NCBI RefSeq assembly: GCF_900491745.1
Contig: NZ_UETR01000043.1
Location: forward strand, 1-26,592
Direction: 5' to 3'
Origin: Amarolinea aalborgensis
Lineage (GTDB): Bacteria; Chloroflexota; Anaerolineae; SSC4; Amarolineaceae
DNA: 26,592 bases
Made by a program: the position numbers and the translations under genes. Each line of letters starts with the position of its first letter. The first letter of the stretch is position 1. Below the pieces are notes generated by a model. It made no database searches and was not told where the DNA came from. It saw only the letters and a list, made by a program, of their open reading frames with translations. Shown piece after piece: positions 24,299-26,592 of this stretch.

Positions 24299-24317
24299 TA
24301 GTGTGCGTTTGACACTA
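24299..24317. promoter_or_regulatory. Operator 2: TAGTGT-N7-ACACTA
   Basis: TAGTGT (24299-24304) and ACACTA (24312-24317) repeat the format of operator 1 exactly, with a different 7-base spacer. The two centres are 25 bp apart. It spans the predicted transcription start. Confidence 0.8.
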
Positions 24318-24336
24318 ATCGGATAGAGGAACCACT

Positions 24337-25404
24337 ATGAACCAGGCGTTGTCCGAGTTGTTGCAGCAGTTGCGCGCGGCCACCCGTGTTCAGGATGTCT
24401 TTGGCGCCGCGCATTTGACCTCGGCGCAGGCGTTGAAGCGACGCTACCGCGCCCTTGCCGGTCAGGCTCACCCCGATCATCACCCGAATGACGTCGTAGC
24501 CGCCAACGAGGCGTTCAAGCGGCTGCAGGACTGGTACGAAGCGGCGAAGCAGGTTGCGGCGTCCGCTGACCCCGCCGCGCCCATCATCGCGGTTGCCGGT
24601 CGTCAGCATGCGTACCGCGGGGTTGAGCCGCCGATCGTTGGCGATCTGTGCGATCTATATCCGGTCACGGCTGACGGCGCGCCGGTGCTGCTCAAAGTGG
24701 CGCGGCGCGCGCACAACCATGACCTGCTGCAAACCGAAGCCGCGACGCTGGCACAGTTGGCGCGCGCGTTGGACGGCCAGCCCCTGGCCGCGCACTTCCC
24801 CACGTTGATCGAGCATTTCCTGCTGTGCGGGGCGGATGGTCATCTGCACCATGTCAACGTTCTGCGCCAGGAGACCGGCTGCGTCACCCTCGCCGCTGTG
24901 CACAAGGCTTTTGCGGGCGGCCTCCCGCTGGCCGACGCCGCCTGGATGTTCAATCGGGTGCTGGCTGCCCTGGGAGTCGTGCATGGCCTGGGCCTGGTGC
25001 ACGGCGCTGTGACGCTGGCGCATGTACTGGTACGCCCTGCCGATCACAACGGCCTCCTGCTCGATTGGTGCTACAGCGCGCCGATTGGCGAGACGATCAA
25101 AGCGATCAGCCCGCCCTACGCCGCCGACTATGCACCAGAAGTACACGCCAGGCAGCCAGCCACCCCCGCCACCGACCTGTTCATGGCTGCGCGCAGCCTG
25201 CTTCACCTGTTGGGCGGCCAGAACGATCCCGATGATTTGCCGGTTGGCGTCCCGCCGGCCATGCGGGCGCTGCTGCGTGCGTGCCTCATCCCCTCACCCC
25301 GCCGCCGAATCAATGACGCCTGGGAATTACTGGACGATTTCCAGGACATCCTGCAGCGGCTCTACGGGCCGCGCACGTTTCGACCGTTTCACATGCCGTC
25401 GTAG
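24337..25404 (+). CDS. J-domain/pseudokinase fusion protein
   Basis: The 355-residue protein has an N-terminal J domain (residues 1-70) with the diagnostic HPD at 45-47 in QAHPDHHPN, the motif that stimulates DnaK-type ATPases. Residues about 95-340 follow the protein kinase plan: VLLKVARR (K120, like the ATP lysine), a helix glutamate (E134), VHGAVTLAHVLV (221-232) in place of HRD-x4-N, LLLDWCYS (D243) in place of DFG, APE at 266-268 and a TDLFMAARSLLHLL segment (D280) as in subdomain IX. The catalytic Asp of HRD is alanine (A224), so it is probably a pseudokinase or an atypical kinase. The ATG has AGAGGA 6 bases upstream. It is the first gene of a unit with the vWA gene, 78 bp apart, under a doubly operated promoter. 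Its function is unknown. Confidence 0.82.
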   Translation: MNQALSELLQQLRAATRVQDVFGAAHLTSAQALKRRYRALAGQAHPDHHPNDVVAANEAFKRLQDWYEAAKQVAASADPAAPIIAVAGRQHAYRGVEPPIVGDLCDLYPVTADGAPVLLKVARRAHNHDLLQTEAATLAQLARALDGQPLAAHFPTLIEHFLLCGADGHLHHVNVLRQETGCVTLAAVHKAFAGGLPLADAAWMFNRVLAALGVVHGLGLVHGAVTLAHVLVRPADHNGLLLDWCYSAPIGETIKAISPPYAADYAPEVHARQPATPATDLFMAARSLLHLLGGQNDPDDLPVGVPPAMRALLRACLIPSPRRRINDAWELLDDFQDILQRLYGPRTFRPFHMPS

Positions 25405-25424
25405 GGTAAACTGGCAGTTTGCCC
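25404..25424. other. Short hairpin between the J-domain and vWA genes
   Basis: GGGTAAACTG (25404-25413) and CAGTTTGCCC (25415-25424) are reverse complements except for one position, with G between them. It begins at the last base of the stop codon. There is no T-run, so it may be an RNA processing or stability element rather than a terminator. Confidence 0.4.
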
Positions 25425-25482
25425 TCACGGGTCAACGAACAGAGCTACGCCAGATTGAGCATGGATCAGAAAGGAAAACCTC

Positions 25483-26478
25483 ATGGGATACTCAAATTGG
25501 AGTGACGCGGCTTACCAGTCGCGGCAAAGCTATCGGCAGCAGACACAACAGACCGCCTTCACCTATGACCAGCAGGTGCGAGCCACGGGCGTTGTGCAAG
25601 TGCATGAGCAAATGAACCCCCTGGGCAAGATGCGCGAGAGTCGTGACAGCGATCAGCATCCTGATTCGGTCGCCATCGCCGTTCTCTTCGATGTGACCGG
25701 TTCGATGGGCGCCGTGCCGCGCGTGCTGCAGACCAAGCTCGGCCAGCTGATGCGCGTGCTGGTGCAGCGCGGCTACGTGGCCCACCCGCAAATCCTCTTC
25801 GGCGCGATCGGCGACGCCAACTGCGACCGGATCCCATTGCAGATTGGGCAATTCGAGTCCGGCCTGGAGATGGATGACGACCTGGGCAAAATCTACCTGG
25901 AAGGCGGCGGCGGCGGCCAGGTGCATGAAACCTATGAGCTGGGGCTTTACTTCATAGCCCGTCACACAGCCATTGATTGCTTCGACCGCCGCGGCCATAA
26001 GGGGTATCTCTTCACCATCGGCGACGAGAAGCCGTATCCCGCGGTGCGGCGCAGCCAGGTTAAGCAGCTGATCGGCGACAGCCTGGCGCTGCGCATCTCA
26101 ACGGAAGCCCTCGTCGCCGAGGTGCAAAAACGCTACGAATACTTCCACATCATTCCCACCAACACGTCGCACGGCGGCAGCGCCGAGGTGCAGGCGCGCT
26201 GGCGCGCGCTGCTCGGCGAGCGCCTGCTGCTGCTGGACGACGAAGCCGCGGTGTGCGAAACGATCGCTTTGGCCATCGGCCTGTGCGAAGGCACGTTCGA
26301 CGATCTCGACACGGGTGCGCAGGACATGCAAAACGCCGGTTATGACCCAGCCGCGACGGCGGCCGCGGCCAACGCGCTGACGCCTTACGCCGCGACACGC
26401 CCGCCCACCCTGGCGGTCGTCGCGGGTGTTCTACCAACCGCTCATCACCGCGCGCCGCCGGACGGCCGGCTGTTCTAG
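25483..26478 (+). CDS. vWA (MIDAS) domain protein
   Basis: The 331-residue soluble protein contains a von Willebrand A domain. The metal site DxTGS is at residues 70-74 (FDVTGSMG), followed by GAIGDANCDR (D111), a glycine run with GGQVHETYELG (144-154) and TIGDEKPY (178-185), which supply the other MIDAS-side residues. Before the domain is a polar region with SNWSDAAYQSR and NPLGKMRESRDSDQHPDS. After it is a region with LGERLLLLDDEAAVCETIA and then an Ala/Pro-rich tail. The ATG has AAAGGA 7 bases upstream. The family is, as far as I know, conserved but without assigned function. vWA proteins usually act as metal-dependent scaffolds, often with kinase or ATPase partners. It lies 78 bp after the J-domain/pseudokinase gene, so the two probably act together. 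Confidence 0.85.
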   Translation: MGYSNWSDAAYQSRQSYRQQTQQTAFTYDQQVRATGVVQVHEQMNPLGKMRESRDSDQHPDSVAIAVLFDVTGSMGAVPRVLQTKLGQLMRVLVQRGYVAHPQILFGAIGDANCDRIPLQIGQFESGLEMDDDLGKIYLEGGGGGQVHETYELGLYFIARHTAIDCFDRRGHKGYLFTIGDEKPYPAVRRSQVKQLIGDSLALRISTEALVAEVQKRYEYFHIIPTNTSHGGSAEVQARWRALLGERLLLLDDEAAVCETIALAIGLCEGTFDDLDTGAQDMQNAGYDPAATAAAANALTPYAATRPPTLAVVAGVLPTAHHRAPPDGRLF

Positions 26479-26490
26479 GCGGTCCGGGAG

Positions 26491-26508
26491 TCCCGAACTT
26501 GTTCGGGA
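26491..26508. repeat. Short palindrome after the vWA gene
   Basis: TCCCGAAC (26491-26498) and GTTCGGGA (26501-26508) form a perfect palindrome around TT. It starts 13 bases after the vWA stop. No T-run follows, so terminator function is doubtful and a small interspersed palindrome is more likely. Confidence 0.6.
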
Positions 26509-26557
26509 AGGGGACGGCGCTGGACGCAAGAGAGCGTGATTCGTCGCAGAGAGCGTT

Positions 26558-26576
26558 GTCACGCCGGAGGCGTGAC
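26558..26576. repeat. Second short palindrome near the window end
   Basis: GTCACGCC (26558-26565) and GGCGTGAC (26569-26576) pair perfectly around GGA. Together with the palindrome 50 bases upstream it suggests that interspersed repeat elements have settled in this intergenic region. Confidence 0.6.
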
Positions 26577-26592
26577 CTACCACGTGAGGCCG

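Overview
This looks like a chromosomal fragment from a Chloroflexota bacterium (Anaerolineae/Caldilineae-like), probably an environmental or metagenome-derived genome. The evidence is indirect: high GC in most genes, a large secreted beta-helix protein with CSLREA-type cysteine motifs, Thr/Pro/Ala 'PTATPT' stalks, a Uma2-family nuclease, and short interspersed palindromes of the TTCGA-AGCTC type. There is no rRNA, tRNA or universal marker here, so the placement is an inference. I see no CRISPR array, transposase or replication origin.

Left part (1-8.9 kb, minus strand): a compact envelope-glycosylation operon, read right to left from a good sigma70-type promoter at 8886-8914. The order is a UMF1-type MFS transporter, a giant 1631-residue membrane glycosyltransferase made of two tandem PMT/ArnT-like units, a DPM1-like family-2 glycosyltransferase, a SAM methyltransferase, and a YbhN-type (LPG_synthase_TM) membrane protein cut by the window edge. 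The likely logic is synthesis of a polyprenyl-phosphate sugar inside the cell, its translocation, and its use by the giant enzyme on the outer face.

Middle (9-19.5 kb): a secreted, internally duplicated beta-helix protein ending in a dockerin-like repeat, preceded by a small gene with a PD-(D/E)xK-like core (both minus). After a 334-bp divergent intergenic region comes a lower-GC two-gene unit: an ABC/RecF-type AAA ATPase overlapping a small TOPRIM-like protein, which resembles known ATPase/TOPRIM anti-phage pairs. Two small unknown genes follow, then a 1018-residue surface protein with signal peptide, fibronectin-III-like domain, repeat stalk and C-terminal membrane anchor, closed by a strong terminator.

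Right part (19.5-26.6 kb): a crotonase-family enzyme with an unusual C-terminal zinc ribbon (minus), an ankyrin-repeat protein, a Uma2 nuclease, an aldo/keto reductase and a convergent glutaredoxin-like protein with a terminator between them, a BrnT-like toxin with a CopG-like antitoxin, and finally the most interesting unit. This last is a J-domain/pseudokinase fusion followed by a vWA (MIDAS) protein, under a near-consensus promoter that carries two identical-format palindromic operators (TAGTGT-N7-ACACTA). The window ends 114 bp after the vWA gene, so this system may continue beyond it.

All protein assignments were made by eye from motifs; no database search was possible.
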